Shown: positions 22,323 to 33,160, counted from the first letter of the stretch. The stretch: DNA of 64,000 bases from Metamycoplasma arthritidis (GCF_900660715.1 NZ_LR215047.1:124001-188000); one strand, 5' to 3'. Numbers and translations are program-made. The notes: generated from the sequence alone by a model not told the origin.

Positions 22323-22754
22323 ATGGCTTTAATTGTTAAAAACAAATTTCCTAAATTAGAATATGAAATTCATAGTACTTATGAATGTGGTATTTCGCTA
22401 TTAGGATGAGAAGCGAAAAGTTTGAGAGCAAAAAACGCCAAATTAGAATCATCGTTTTGCTCAATTAGCCAGAGTGATGAGCTCTGATTAAATAATGCTT
22501 ATATTGCCCAATATATGTTAGTAAAAGGCGATCCACTTCGCTCAAGAAAACTACTTATGCATCGTCATGAAATAAAAAAATTAAGAAGTTTGCAGCAACG
22601 TCTTAATTTGATTTTCATTCCCTTGAGTTTTTATTGAAGGGGTAATAAGATCAAAGTAGAAATTGCTTTGGCAAAACACTTAAATAAACATGATAAAAGA
22701 GAAAAAATTAAAAAAGACGAAGCAAAAAAATTTATTAAAGCCGTATTGTATTAA
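22323..22754 (+). CDS. smpB: SsrA-binding protein SmpB (143 aa)
   Basis: Binds tmRNA and delivers it to stalled ribosomes for trans-translation. The conserved core is readable: YEIHSTYECGISLLGWEAKSLR, then the DPLRSRKLLMHRHEI block, LIFIPLSFYWRGNKIKVEIALAKH and a basic C-terminal tail (HDKREKIKKDEAKKFIK). Three or more TGA codons are Trp. The spacing from the -10 box makes the mRNA probably leaderless. The gene lies directly upstream of its partner RNA, tmRNA, a common and functionally coherent pairing. Confidence 0.96.
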
Positions 22755-22770
22755 AATCTAAAATGCTTAT

Positions 22771-23164
22771 GGGGGTGTAATGGCTTCGACAGGCACTGGA
22801 TTTAATAAATTGCAGTGGTTGGTAACCTAAAACCATCTAGGCTTTTTTAAACGGAAACTTAGAAACTTCTGAAGACAAGAAACTTGATCTTCAATTTGTG
22901 ATGAACTCACAAACACAACAAAATCTACTATTTGCTTAATAAATCGTAGTCAGGCGAATATATTAGTTTCAAATATTTGCTTTGTCGCTTAGGAACTATG
23001 CCTTAACTAAAGTAGCTAAGTTAAGTGTTAAATAATTGCTACTCAAATTTATTGACATTTGTTAATTAGATAAATAAATGGGTCTTTCACTTAATTAACT
23101 AAACTTGTAGACATTTATTAATGAAAGTGTGTGGACCGGGGTTCGATTCCCCGCATCTCCACCA
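22771..23164 (+). ncRNA. ssrA: tmRNA (transfer-messenger RNA)
   Basis: The 5' end GGGGGTGTAATGGCTTCGAC and 3' end GGTTCGATTCCCCGCATCTC plus ACCA form the tRNA-like domain; GGGGGUG pairs with CAUCUCC and CCA is encoded. The tag frame reads DKKLDLQFVMNSQTQQNLLFA, ending in TAA TAA at 22937-22942, probably beginning at GAC 22874 or the GAA before it. The hydrophobic LLFA end is the usual protease-recognition type. Length (394 nt) is normal. Rescues stalled ribosomes with SmpB. Confidence 0.96.
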
Positions 23165-23350
23165 TTTTTTATTATTTTTTTAGACTAAAAAACTTGACCA
23201 ATAATTTGTATTGTTTTTTTATTATTAATGAAAATTGTTAAGAAAAAAATGCAGTTCACTATTGACCCAAAATTATTTTATTTTGATGTTGGTCAATAAA
23301 TTTATGCTAGTAACTACATTTAATTTTTTAGTATTTAGTAATCCTGAAGA
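23165..23350. other. Intergenic region after tmRNA
   Basis: T-rich stretches after the tmRNA may end transcription. An 8-bp inverted repeat TTGACCAA/TTGGTCAA (about 23194 and 23289) is visible. No gene is seen. Confidence 0.4.
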
Positions 23351-23512
23351 CTAAATTTTTAGTTTATCAAGCAATTCTTTTTGTTTTTTTCATAAATCTT
23401 CAGCTAATCTTTCTTCTTTAGATTTACAAGACACGGCAATTAAACCGCTCCCCACTAGAGTAGTACCCACAATGCTTGCTAATGCTAAACTAAGTTTTTT
23501 AGATTTTTTCAT
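23351..23512 (-). CDS. Short putative lipoprotein (53 aa)
   Basis: Reads MKKSKKLSLALASIVG, then a hydrophobic run to LIAVSC with Cys29 as a prolipoprotein lipobox, then a charged tail with KSKEERLAEDLW and ending KLKI at TAG 23351. One TGA is Trp. AAGGAAA lies 7 nt upstream of ATG 23512. The signal peptide and lipobox are convincing, so a membrane-anchored surface peptide is likely. The mature part is only about 25 residues, so it may be a truncated remnant of a longer lipoprotein. A T13 tract with -10 box lies 77 nt upstream, implying on/off switching. Confidence 0.75.
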
Positions 23513-23589
23513 ATTATTTTCCTTGTTAATTTTTTATAAAACGATTTCTATACAGCTACTTTTTTAAAAAATTTCAAGTAACAAAAGTC

Positions 23590-23609
23590 ATTCTACAAAA
23601 AAAAAAAAA
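23590..23609 (-). promoter_or_regulatory. Poly-T13 promoter of the short lipoprotein
   Basis: On the minus strand 13 T (23609-23597) are followed by G and TAGAAT (23595-23590). Same design as the tracts at 3758 and 22134. Confidence 0.5.
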
Positions 23610-23871
23610 GTCTTTTTGCCACTGGATTTCTCCAATTTGACATTTTTTATTACGATTATGGTAATTTAAATTTTGTTGCTTTTTTCAACACTATATTCAA
23701 AATAATTAGCAAATCCTAGATTTAGGTTTTATTTTAGTGTTGTGTTGAAAAATATTTAAGACATTTACTTTTTTAATATTTAACATTTCGCATTTTTATT
23801 TTTAACTATAAAGCGGTTAATTTTCTAATTGACTTTGATAAAAATACTTTTAGTATAAAATTAATATTACT
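23610..23871. other. Intergenic region with secA promoter
   Basis: AT-rich and gene-free. TTGACT (23829-23834) and TATAAA (23854-23859) could be the secA promoter with a 19-nt spacer. The -10 lies 12 nt before the ATG, so the leader is very short and without Shine-Dalgarno. Confidence 0.4.
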
Positions 23872-26472
23872 ATGAAGATTAACTTTAAATCAACAGAAAT
23901 GCGTATCGCTGAAGCTACGCTTCGTAAAATTAATGACTTCGAAGAAGATATTCAAATCCTAAGTGATAAGGAACTACAAAACAAAACCTCTGAATTTCGT
24001 CAAAGAATCAACTTGGGTGAATCACCTGAAAGCATTCGTGCTGAAGTTTTTGCGGTTTCGCGTGAAGCAACTAAGCGAATTCTTGGGAAACGTCCTTTTG
24101 ATGTGCAAATGATCGGGGGCATTATTTTAGATTTAGGTTCAGTTGCCGAAATGAAAACCGGAGAAGGTAAGACCATTACTTCAATTGCGCCGGTTTATTT
24201 AAATGCTTTAACTGGCAAGAGCGTTATTGTGTCTACCGTTAATGAATACCTAGCAGAAAGAGATGCCGAGGAAATGGGCCAAGTTTTCAAGTTTCTTGGT
24301 TTAACTGTTGGTATTAATAAAGCCCAAATGCCGACAAACGAAAAACGTGAAGCTTACGCTTGTGATATTACTTACTCAGTGCACTCTGAACTTGGTTTTG
24401 ATTATTTGCGTGACAACATGGTTATGAGTAAAGAAGAAAAGGTGCAACGAGGCCTAGATTTCATTTTACTTGACGAAGTAGATTCCATTCTTATTGACGA
24501 AGCAAAAACGCCGTTAATTATTTCTGGTGGTGACGAAGCTAATAGTCCACTTTACAATGTTGCTGATTTATTTGTTAGAACTCTTTCAAACGATGATTAC
24601 TTTATTGATGAAGAAACAAAATCGGTGTATCTAACCGAAAAAGGTATTGAAAAAGCAAATAAATACTTTAACTTTAGTAATTTATACGATATTCAAAATT
24701 CAGAACTTGTGCACCGGATTCAAAACGCCTTGCGAGCTCATAAAGTTATGAAGTTGGATGTCGAGTACATTGTACGTAACGATAAAATTGAACTAGTAGA
24801 TTCTTTTACTGGTCGGGTAATGGAAGGCCGAGCTTATTCTGAAGGATTGCAACAAGCTATTCAAGCCAAAGAACGTGTTGAAATTGAAGGCGAAACCAAA
24901 ACTTTAGCAACCATCACTTATCAAAACTTCTTTAGGCTTTTCAAAAAAATTAGCGGTATGACCGGAACTGCCAAAACTGAAGAAAAAGAATTTATTGAAA
25001 TTTACAATATGCGTGTTAATGTCGTTCCTACTAACCGCCCCCTAGCAAGACTAGACGATAAAGACGAAATTTATGTCACAATGCATGCAAAATGACAAGC
25101 GGTTGTTAAAGAAGTTAAAAGAGTGTATGAAAAACGCCAACCAATTTTAATTGGAACGGCGCAAGTTGAAGATTCTGAGATTTTGCACGAATACTTAATT
25201 GAAGAAAGAATTCCTCACACGGTTTTGAATGCTAAACAAGATGCTTCCGAAGCTGAAATCATTGCTAAAGCTGGACAAGTTGGGGCTGTTACTATTGCTA
25301 CTAATATGGCTGGTCGGGGTACTGACATCAAGCCTTCTAAAGAAGCAATTGAATTAGGCGGGCTTTATGTACTAGGCACTGAAAAAGCTGAATCAAGAAG
25401 AATTGACAATCAATTAAAGGGTCGTTCGGGTCGACAAGGTGATGTTGGTTATTCTAAATTCTATTTGTCGCTTGATGACCAATTGATTTTACGTTTCTCA
25501 GTCCAAGATCGTTGAAAAGAAATTTTTAAAGCTTATGGTGATGATCCAATTGAAGGTGAAGCGATTAGAAAAGCATTTCTTAATGCTCAAAAGAAAATCG
25601 AAGGTTTTAACTTTGATAATCGTAAGAGTGTTCTTAACTACGATGACGTTATTCGCCAACAACGGGATCTAATTTATGAACAACGTGATTTAATTTTGGA
25701 TCGTGATGATTTAGGGTCAATTATTCGAAAAATGATTAGCGTTTGCGTAACGCAAACAGTAGACAATCCTTATTTCATCAATGAAAGTACTCTAGATGTT
25801 CCAAGATTTTGTGAATATTTAAACAAAAATTGAATGGATTTAACTGAATACAAATTCACTGAAGCAGAACTACAAAAATATGACCGTGATGAGTTGGTTG
25901 ATTATTTAATTGGTATCTTCAATCGTGAATATGACATTTTACGGCAAAATATTGTTGAAAAATACGGTGTTAGTGCGCTAACCAATTCTGAACGAACAAT
26001 CATTTTAAATGTTTTTGATAGTGCTTGACAAGATCACATTAACACTATGGATAAACTAAGAAGAAGTTCACATTTGGTGCAATACTCACAAAAAAATCCT
26101 TATCAAGTTTATACACAATTGGGCTCAAAGCGTTTCAAAGAATTAACACAAAGAATTGCCTTAGAATCTGTTGTTAACTTAATGAATAACTATGATGCTA
26201 TTAAATCATCAAACGCAGGATTTGGCGATTTACCTTGAATCTCTGGCCCAGACAGTGACTTAGGCAAAGAAATCAATCAAAATCAACAACTTGTTGACTT
26301 TGTTAGTTATTTACTTGAAAGTGAGCGTCGTAAGATGCTTGCCGAAGGAAAAAATGAAGCTGAAGTAGACGCTGCTATTGAGGCGCGTAAGCAAACAATA
26401 ATCAATGAGTTTAAAATTAGAACTGATGAAGTTTTAAATAGTCAAATAAGTGATAGTGAAACTGAAAAATAA
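23872..26472 (+). CDS. secA: Preprotein translocase ATPase SecA (866 aa)
   Basis: Drives protein export through SecYEG. It shows MKTGEGKT (Walker A, the SecA form), [21 protein letters not shown] (DEVD motif with SecA signature), the preprotein cross-linking region, [22 protein letters not shown] and KGRSGRQGD (helicase motifs V and VI). The helical wing/scaffold follows with DRWKEIFK and [13 protein letters not shown], in which Trp codons are TGA. The C-terminus lacks the zinc-binding SecB tail, as expected in mycoplasmas. Four pieces join as one frame. A strong terminator follows. Confidence 0.97.
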
Positions 26473-26496
26473 TAATAAATCAAACCAATTAGTTTA

Positions 26497-26528
26497 ATGC
26501 CGTAATCGACTTTGTTACGGCATTTTTA
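26497..26528 (+). terminator. Rho-independent terminator after secA
   Basis: ATGCCGTAA (26497-26505) pairs perfectly with TTACGGCAT (26515-26523), then TTTTTA. Confidence 0.85.
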
Positions 26529-26656
26529 TATCGAAAATCAAGCCAATAATTATTAATAATTTATAGAAAAATAAAACATTTTTATTAAAGTCAAACTAAA
26601 AAACTAAATTATAAGAGTTTGAAAAAACAACTTTATGAATGATAAAAATCGAGTTT

Positions 26657-27163
26657 TTATTTCAATCCTAATTGTGGTTTTTTAAGAACTAAAATTGATG
26701 AAATCAATAATGATGAAATTTGTAAAGCTACAATGCTATCAAGTACAATAATTGCTAGTTTTAAGACCTTAAGCTTTTGTTGAAGATTTCTAATTTGATC
26801 TTCACTTGGTTTTGAAGAAAGATAAGTCGAAATTGAAGGAAAAATAAAAGTACTAATCATAAAGAAAATTGCAATTAAAACTAAAAGAATAATTGAAATT
26901 AAAATAATTTTTCAAAATCATTTTTTCATTTCGTTATGGCTTTTATTAAGTTCAAAAAATTTAATCAATAAGATTAAAATGAAAATAAAACCTAAGAATA
27001 AAGGTGTGGCCTGGGCATAAATATTTAACTTTGCTAAATTAATGGGATCAAATAGAATTGTCGTTGCTAAGATTACTATACTGATTACAAAAATCAATGA
27101 GCTTAGCATGATTGTGTGTCAAAGATCTCTTTTAATTTTGGGATTAATTAGTTCATTTTTCAT
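26657..27163 (-). CDS. Hypothetical integral membrane protein (168 aa)
   Basis: Not recognised. Four hydrophobic segments are visible: MLSSLIFVISIVILATTIL, TPLFLGFIFILILLIKF, IILISIILLVLIAIFFMIS and LAIIVLDSIVALQISSLLI, the last preceded by a short helical charged stretch (SEDQIRNLQQKLKVLK). The apparent breaks are TGA (Trp) codons. ATG 27163 has a weak AAAGTGAG upstream and a minus-strand TATAAT about 20 nt further. It stands alone between two plus-strand operons. Confidence 0.7.
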
Positions 27164-27364
27164 TATATAAACTCACTTTTTAATTACATTATAAACTTTT
27201 TTCTTCGAAAACAAATTGCTACGTTTTTATTTGATAAATTGGTTTTGTGACTAGTTTCCTTGATTTTTTTAAATAATAATTTATTAGCGGTGATTTAGCG
27301 CATTAATTACATTAACCTTGGTAAAATGTTAAATATTACTAAAAGATAAATAAAGGCAAAAATA

Positions 27365-29308
27365 ATGGAAAGTAAATACTTAGCACTCTATCGCCAATAT
27401 CGGCCTAATAAATTTGACGAAGTTAAAGGCCAAGAAAATATTATTCGCACTTTGACTAACATTATTAAGATGCAAAAAATTAGCCACGCATATTTATTTT
27501 GCGGTCCCCATGGAACTGGTAAAACATCAGTTGCAAAAATTTTTGCTAATACCTTAAATTGTTCACATTCTAGTGATCTGCTTGAACCTTGTCAAGAATG
27601 CATTGAAAATATTGACCGCAATTTAGACATTATTGAAATTGATGCTGCTTCAAATACCGGAATTGATGATATAAGAGAGTTGCGTGAAAAAATCAAGCAC
27701 TTACCAACTCACTCAAAGTACAAAATTTATATCATTGATGAAGTGCATATGCTTTCAAAATCAGCTTTTAATGCATTGCTAAAAACTTTAGAAGAACCAC
27801 CTAAGCATGCAATTTTTATTCTAGCCACTACTGATCCTCAAAAAATTCCGCTTACTATTTTGAGTCGGGTACAAAGATTTAATTTCAAGCGAATTGATGA
27901 AAATGTTATTGTCATGCATTTGATGCATGTTTATGATCAGGAACATATCGATTATGAAAAAAATGCTCTTAAATTAATTGCTTCATTGGCCAACGGAAGT
28001 TTCCGTGATGCCCTTTCACTTGCTGATCAAGTTTCAATTTTTGCAACAAATAGCAAAATTACTTTGGTCGAAGTTGAAAGCCTTTTTGGCCTAATTAATC
28101 TTAAAAATGTGATTGATTTAATTAATTTAATGGCATCACACAACATTAAAGAAGTGCTTCAAAAACTTGGCAAATTAATTGATGCTGGTGCTGATATTGA
28201 ACGCCTAGTAACGCAAATGATTAATGTCTTAAAAGATTTTTTAGTATATAGTCGCACCGAAGATGCTGCACTTCTTGAAATAAGCGACGTGACAGATTTA
28301 CAAACACTTAAAATTTCAATCGACAAAACCTATGAATTTATTAGCGAGCTAGTCAATTTGCTAAAAGAGCTAAAATATAGCGATTTGCCGCTGCAAACTT
28401 TAGAACTTGGTTTTATAAAAATGGCAACTTTAAAAACGCATGACGAAAATTTTGTTAATGAAATTGTTATGCCTAAGGCTAAAGAAATTAGTCCACAAAC
28501 TACGCCAATGAAAGATTTCGAAATTGATGTTGAGCCTAATTCCCCAACCCCTAAAAAACGTATGTCGCAAAACGTTGAAAAAATTAACTCAATTTTTGAT
28601 CTTTCATCAATTGCAAATAAAGACATTGAAGTCAAAGAAATTTCGGTTGATGAAGTTCTAGAAAAAACCTCAGAACTAGTTCTAAAAGAAAAAACTCAAG
28701 AATTTGAAATGGCTGATGTTGAAAATGATATTCTTAGCCTTGATAGCTCACAAACAAGTGATTTTGAAATTAATGAAAATTTTGAAGAAACTACTAACCC
28801 GCCGGAACTTGATTTTGATTTAATTTTAGATTGCCTTGCAATTACGCAAAAACTAAAAATTCATGAAAAAGAAAATAATATGACTCACCGTCGTACTATT
28901 GACAAAATTTCATATGCAATGCTTGAAACTAAATTAAGCAAACCAGAACAAACTGAAAGTAAAGAAATTTTAAAAGATTTAGAAATTTTAGCTTCGGCTG
29001 ATGATTTTATTCTCTTTAGCTCTCCTATTGACGAAAAAGTGTTTGCTCTAAATCGTAATGCTTATAAATTTTCACTAGTAAATGATGCTAAATTGCTATT
29101 TGGAAGATATGTGCATTTATTTGCAGTAACTAGTAAACAAAATGCCGAAATTAAGGCTTATTGAAAAGCACACAGTGCGACCATTATGAAACGCGTGCCT
29201 CGTCAATTTGAAAAACTGGCAGATAAATATGATCTTGCCTCAAAAAGTGCCGAAAATCTTGGCAAAGAAATTTTTGGCGATAAATTTAGTATAGAAGAAG
29301 GTAATTAA
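27365..29308 (+). CDS. dnaX: DNA polymerase III subunit gamma/tau (647 aa)
   Basis: Clamp-loader ATPase. N-terminus YLALYRQYRPNKFDEVKGQENII; Walker A GPHGTGKTSVAK; a zinc site with CSHSSDLLEPCQEC; Walker B IIDEVHML; and sensor 1 and SRV motif (ATTDPQKIPLTILSRVQRF). After about residue 360 a poorly conserved acidic linker leads to a C-terminal tau-like domain. TGA at 29162 is Trp and the gene ends at TAA 29308, one base before ybaB. It heads a replication and repair operon (ybaB, recR, tmk, holB). Confidence 0.96.
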
Positions 29309-29309
29309 A

Positions 29310-29597
29310 ATGAATATTAATGAAATGTTAAAAAAAGCAAAAAGACTTCAAGCTGAAATGGAAGTCGAAGAAAAAGAAATTGCTAAAAAGGAATTTGTTG
29401 TAAAAAAACAAGGCATCAAGGTAGTAATGCTAGGAACAAGAAAAATAAAAACAATTGAAATCTCGCCAGCTTTAATTGATCCCGAAGATCCTGAATTGGT
29501 ACAAGACTTAGTGATGCTGGCTATTAATGAAGCTATTGACATTATTGACGAAGAATATGACGAACTTGGGGATAAATACTCAAATACAAGCATCTAA
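29310..29597 (+). CDS. ybaB: YbaB/EbfC-family nucleoid-associated protein (95 aa)
   Basis: Small DNA-binding dimer usually encoded between dnaX and recR, exactly as here. N-terminal MNINEMLKKAKRLQAEMEVEEKEI helix, a beta core (GIKVVMLGTRKIKTIEISPALIDP) and a C-terminal helix with LVMLAINEAIDIIDEEYDEL. Starts 1 nt after dnaX and ends 1 nt before recR. Confidence 0.9.
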   Translation: MNINEMLKKAKRLQAEMEVEEKEIAKKEFVVKKQGIKVVMLGTRKIKTIEISPALIDPEDPELVQDLVMLAINEAIDIIDEEYDELGDKYSNTSI

Positions 29598-29598
29598 A

Positions 29599-30189
29599 AT
29601 GTATGATGAATTATTAAATAAACTAACTATTAAGCTTAAAGCAATACAAGGTTTGAATAAAAAACAAATTACAGCAATTGTTGAATATATTCTTAACGCC
29701 GAAAGTGGCGAGTTAGATGATATTGCAATGTTAATTAAAACTATTAAAACAACTTATAAAAAATGTTTGTTTTGCAATAATTTTAGTAGCCAAGAAAAAT
29801 GTGAAATTTGTTCAGATTCAACTCGCGAAAATAAATTGATGGTAGTAGAAAATGCTAAAACTATCAAACAATTTGAAGTGGCCCAAATCTATCGTGGTAA
29901 ATACTTTATCCTAGAAGCCCTTTACAATCCCAAAAAACCAAATTTGCTATTTAATAAAAACCTAGAAAAATTGCTACTAATAGCAACAAAAGCAAATGAA
30001 GTAGTTTTGGCTCTTAGCCCCACTATTGAAGGCGCTATTACGATGGATTATTTAAAAAAATCTTTACGTGACGCCAATAATATGCACAATGTCTATCAAC
30101 TAGCCACTGGCATTCCACTTGGAGTAAATGTTGAGTATATTGATAGTGAAACGTTAAAACAATCATTTCTTAAAAAAACTAAATTTTAA
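29599..30189 (+). CDS. recR: Recombination protein RecR (196 aa)
   Basis: Recombinational repair mediator. Start MYDELLNKLTIKLKAIQGLNKKQ; an earlier in-frame start would run inside ybaB. It has the zinc finger CLFCNNFSSQEKCEICSDS, a Toprim-like domain (LMVVENAKTIKQFEV to ALSPTIEGAITMDYL), and ends with the conserved TGIPLGVNVEYIDSETL. Length matches the family. Confidence 0.95.
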   Translation: MYDELLNKLTIKLKAIQGLNKKQITAIVEYILNAESGELDDIAMLIKTIKTTYKKCLFCNNFSSQEKCEICSDSTRENKLMVVENAKTIKQFEVAQIYRGKYFILEALYNPKKPNLLFNKNLEKLLLIATKANEVVLALSPTIEGAITMDYLKKSLRDANNMHNVYQLATGIPLGVNVEYIDSETLKQSFLKKTKF

Positions 30190-30216
30190 TCTCACAATAA
30201 TTTAAGGAAACATGTT

Positions 30217-30858
30217 ATGAATAAAAAAGCTAAATTTATTACCATTGAAGGAATGGATGGTTCAGGAAAAACAACAATTATTGAAATGCTAAAAGACTAT
30301 TTATTTAACATTGGCAAAATTGATGATTTTGTTTTTACTAGAGAACCAGGATCGGCTTATTCAGCTGAAGCGGAGAATATTAGAAAAATTGTGCTTGATT
30401 CAGGCAATAAATTTAGCCCTATGGTTGATGCACTTTTATTTGTGACTTCACGTCGAATAAATCTAGAAAAAGCAATTTGACCAGCTTTGAAAGCGAAAAA
30501 AAATGTTATTTCTGATCGTTTTTGACATTCCTCATTTGTTTACCAAGGAATCCTTGGTAAAGTTGGGTTAGATAAAGTTAGACAAATTAACGAAATGGTT
30601 ATTGAAGATACTCAACCAGACTTTGTAATTTTCTTTGATTTGCAACCAGAAGTATCTGTTGAAAGATTAACAAAATTAAGAGAAAAAACCGATCGTTTGG
30701 AAACTGACCAAGTTGAATATTACCAAGCCTTACGCAAAGCTTATTTTGAAGTAATCAATAGTGATCCAACAAAATTTAGAATTATTGACGCATCTCAATC
30801 AATCGTTAAAGTTTTTGAACAACTGCTTATCATTTTAAAAAATGAAGGAGTGCTTTAA
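30217..30858 (+). CDS. tmk: Thymidylate kinase (213 aa)
   Basis: Phosphorylates dTMP to dTDP. P-loop FITIEGMDGSGKTT, TREPGS (substrate loop), SDRFWHSSFVYQG with TGA-encoded Trp, and a LID segment around RLTKLREKTDRLE. AAGGAAA lies upstream. Near tdk, which supplies dTMP by salvage; the two form the thymidine salvage route. Confidence 0.95.
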
Positions 30859-30861
30859 GAA

Positions 30862-31755
30862 ATGCATAACGAAAACTATTTTAAGATAGTTGATCACGCT
30901 ATTGCGCATAATAAATTAAGTCAAGTTTACTTGTTTGTGGCTTTGCCAAAAGTTAACTTTGATAAATATTTAACTCATTTTATTAACAAAATTAATAAAG
31001 AATCATTTGAAAAATTTAGAGATATCCCCATGGGGGAACTTTATTTTTTAGTTGACGGTTATAATGAAGCGATTGCTAAAGATGAAATTCTTGAAGCAGT
31101 TAAAAATGTTTCTACTTCGCAACTAAACGTTAACAATTTAAAGAAAATTTTAATTATTAAAAATATTGAAAATGGTTCACAAAAGACTCTTAATGCTTTA
31201 TTAAAGTTTTTAGAAAATCCGCCAAAAGATTGCATTATTTTTATTACTACTAATGCCCAAAATAAAGTACTAAAAACAATAAAATCTCGTGCCTTTATTA
31301 TTGACATTAAAAGAGAATTTGACCTGCAGCTTAGCGGATCGAAATATGATAATTTCTTTGCTAGAATTAGTGAAAACGATGAGTTTTTAACATCACAAAT
31401 GACCGAAGAAAATTTTGCACTTTATGATGAGCTTATTGCTAAATTAAGTAATGCAAGAAAAGATCCTCATGCCTTTTTAAGTTATTTAGATGCTACAATC
31501 GATGAAAAAAATGCTTATATGCTTGCTTTATTGCTTGATTTTATTTTTCATGAAATTTTTTCATATCAAAATTATGCTAAGTCATCTTTTGTTTTACTTG
31601 ATAAAAAAACGGCTTTTAACTATCAAGACTTTGAGACCACTATTTCAGTGTTAATGATTATTCACGAATTTAAAAAATCCCTTGCTTCAAATGCTAATTA
31701 TGTACTAGCCAAAGCCAATTTTATTGCCAAATTAGGAGAAGCTTATGGAGTATAA
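30862..31755 (+). CDS. holB: DNA polymerase III delta-prime-like clamp loader subunit (297 aa)
   Basis: Partner of DnaX in loading the sliding clamp. It has the HolB-like core without a Walker A: LKKILIIKNIENGSQKTLNALLKFLENPPKDCIIFITTNAQNKVLKTIKSRA, where the SRx motif is present. Absence of a P-loop is usual for delta prime. Starts 4 nt after tmk and overlaps rsmI by 11 nt. Confidence 0.88.
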   Translation: MHNENYFKIVDHAIAHNKLSQVYLFVALPKVNFDKYLTHFINKINKESFEKFRDIPMGELYFLVDGYNEAIAKDEILEAVKNVSTSQLNVNNLKKILIIKNIENGSQKTLNALLKFLENPPKDCIIFITTNAQNKVLKTIKSRAFIIDIKREFDLQLSGSKYDNFFARISENDEFLTSQMTEENFALYDELIAKLSNARKDPHAFLSYLDATIDEKNAYMLALLLDFIFHEIFSYQNYAKSSFVLLDKKTAFNYQDFETTISVLMIIHEFKKSLASNANYVLAKANFIAKLGEAYGV

Positions 31756-32449
31756 ACTTTCAATAGTCGGCACTCCCATTGGCAACTTAGAAGACATTTC
31801 ACTAAGAGCACTTAAAACTTTGCAAGCTGCTGATGTTATTTTATGCGAGGACACGCGCACTAGTTTAAAACTTCTTAATCATTTTGAAATTTTTAATAAA
31901 AGTTTGTTAAGTTATCATAACTTTAATGAAAAAGCGATGTGCCCAAAAATTATTAAATTAATTAAAGAAGAAAACAAAAAAGTCGCCTTAATTAGCGACG
32001 CGGGAATGCCTTGTATTTCTGATCCTGGTTTTGCTATTGTTCAAGCCGCTAAGGCTAATGAAATTTTTATTGACGTAATTGGCGGTCCTAGTGCTTTAAT
32101 TTGTGCCATTATTAAAGCAAACTTTGCTTCGCAATTTACTTTTCTAGGATTTTTAAAAGATAAATCTTTGGCGCGTCAAAATGAGCTAAAAAAATTAATG
32201 CCAGGAACTTATGTGTGTTATTTATCGCCACACAAACTTATTAGTACTATTAATGATTTTTTAGTCGTTTTTGGTGATGGAGTTAAACTTTATTTAATAA
32301 AAGAAATGACTAAATTGCATGAAACTAGTTACGAAGGTAGCCCTAGTGAAATTTTAGCTAAATTACCTGGTAACATTAAAGGAGAATTTACGCTGGTTTT
32401 TTTAATTCAAGCAAAAAAGTTACCAAAAATCAACAAATACGCAAAATAG
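31745..32449 (+). CDS. rsmI: 16S rRNA 2'-O-methyltransferase RsmI (234 aa)
   Basis: Methylates C1402 of 16S rRNA. Conserved LSIVGTPIGNLEDISLRALKTL, ILCEDTRTS, LISDAGMPCISDPG, and GGPSALICAI, which is the SAM/tetrapyrrole-methylase fold. Overlaps holB by 11 nt, so coupled. Last gene of the dnaX operon. Confidence 0.95.
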   Translation: MEYKLSIVGTPIGNLEDISLRALKTLQAADVILCEDTRTSLKLLNHFEIFNKSLLSYHNFNEKAMCPKIIKLIKEENKKVALISDAGMPCISDPGFAIVQAAKANEIFIDVIGGPSALICAIIKANFASQFTFLGFLKDKSLARQNELKKLMPGTYVCYLSPHKLISTINDFLVVFGDGVKLYLIKEMTKLHETSYEGSPSEILAKLPGNIKGEFTLVFLIQAKKLPKINKYAK

Positions 32450-32493
32450 TTTATTTTTAATAGTTTGTGATAAAATAACTAGAGCATTTAATT

Positions 32494-32570
32494 GGCGTGC
32501 GTGGCGAAGTGGTTAACGCATCGGGTTGTGGCTCCGACATACGTGGGTTCGATTCCCATCGCACGCCCCA
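32494..32570 (+). tRNA. tRNA-His (anticodon GTG)
   Basis: Acceptor GCGTGCG pairs with CGCACGC, with an extra 5' G (32494) opposite C73, the hallmark of tRNA-His. Anticodon GTG is at 32528-32530, the T arm is GTGGGTTCGATTCCCAT, and CCA is encoded. Confidence 0.97.
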
Positions 32571-32575
32571 TTTTT

Positions 32576-33160
32576 TTATACCTTTTTTTGTAATTTTTCT
32601 TTTTGACCAGCGTTATGACATTTACGGCACCGCGCTTCATATTCTTGAAAATCACCTAATAAATTTATTTCACTAGCTGCTACTTTACGAAAACTAGTCG
32701 AAGCGGCATGTTGGCATTTTACACAAATAGCTTGTAGCTTAGTTACTCTTTCAGCAATGGCAAGTAAATTAGGAATTGGTCCAAATGGTTCTCTTAAATA
32801 GTTTTGATCAAGCCCGGCAACAATTACTAAATATCCCTTATTAGCAAGGTCATCTGCGACTTTAACGAGCTCTTCATTGAATCAATGTGCCTCATCAATG
32901 ACAACAGCTTTATACTTATCTTCTTGAAGCAAAAAATAAACATCATTAATATTTTTTAGAATATGAGTTTTATGTTTAACACCGGCTCTACTAACAATTT
33001 CATTTTCCGAAAATCTAGTATCAAATTCGGGCTTAATTACAAGCGGTTTCAATTTAGCATATTCTAAGGTCCTTATTCTTTTTAGCAGCTCCTCGCTTTT
33101 TCCTGAAAACATTGGTCCGGTAATTACTTCAATCATACCTTCGTTAAAATTTTTATACAT
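32576..33160 (-). CDS. tdk: Thymidine kinase (194 aa)
   Basis: Salvages thymidine to dTMP. P-loop EVITGPMFSGKSEELLKRIR, Walker B AVVIDEAHWF (Trp is TGA), GLDQNYLREPFGP (lasso), and a four-Cys zinc site (CVKCQH, CRKCHN). ATG 33160 is chosen because AAGGAG sits 8 nt upstream; longer in-frame starts add unrelated residues. The end overlaps no gene but lies 6 nt from tRNA-His, convergent. Confidence 0.96.

Noticed and set aside
23194..23296. 8-bp inverted repeat TTGACCAA/TTGGTCAA as an attachment site or operator
   Set aside because: Short, widely spaced and in AT-rich DNA; chance is sufficient.
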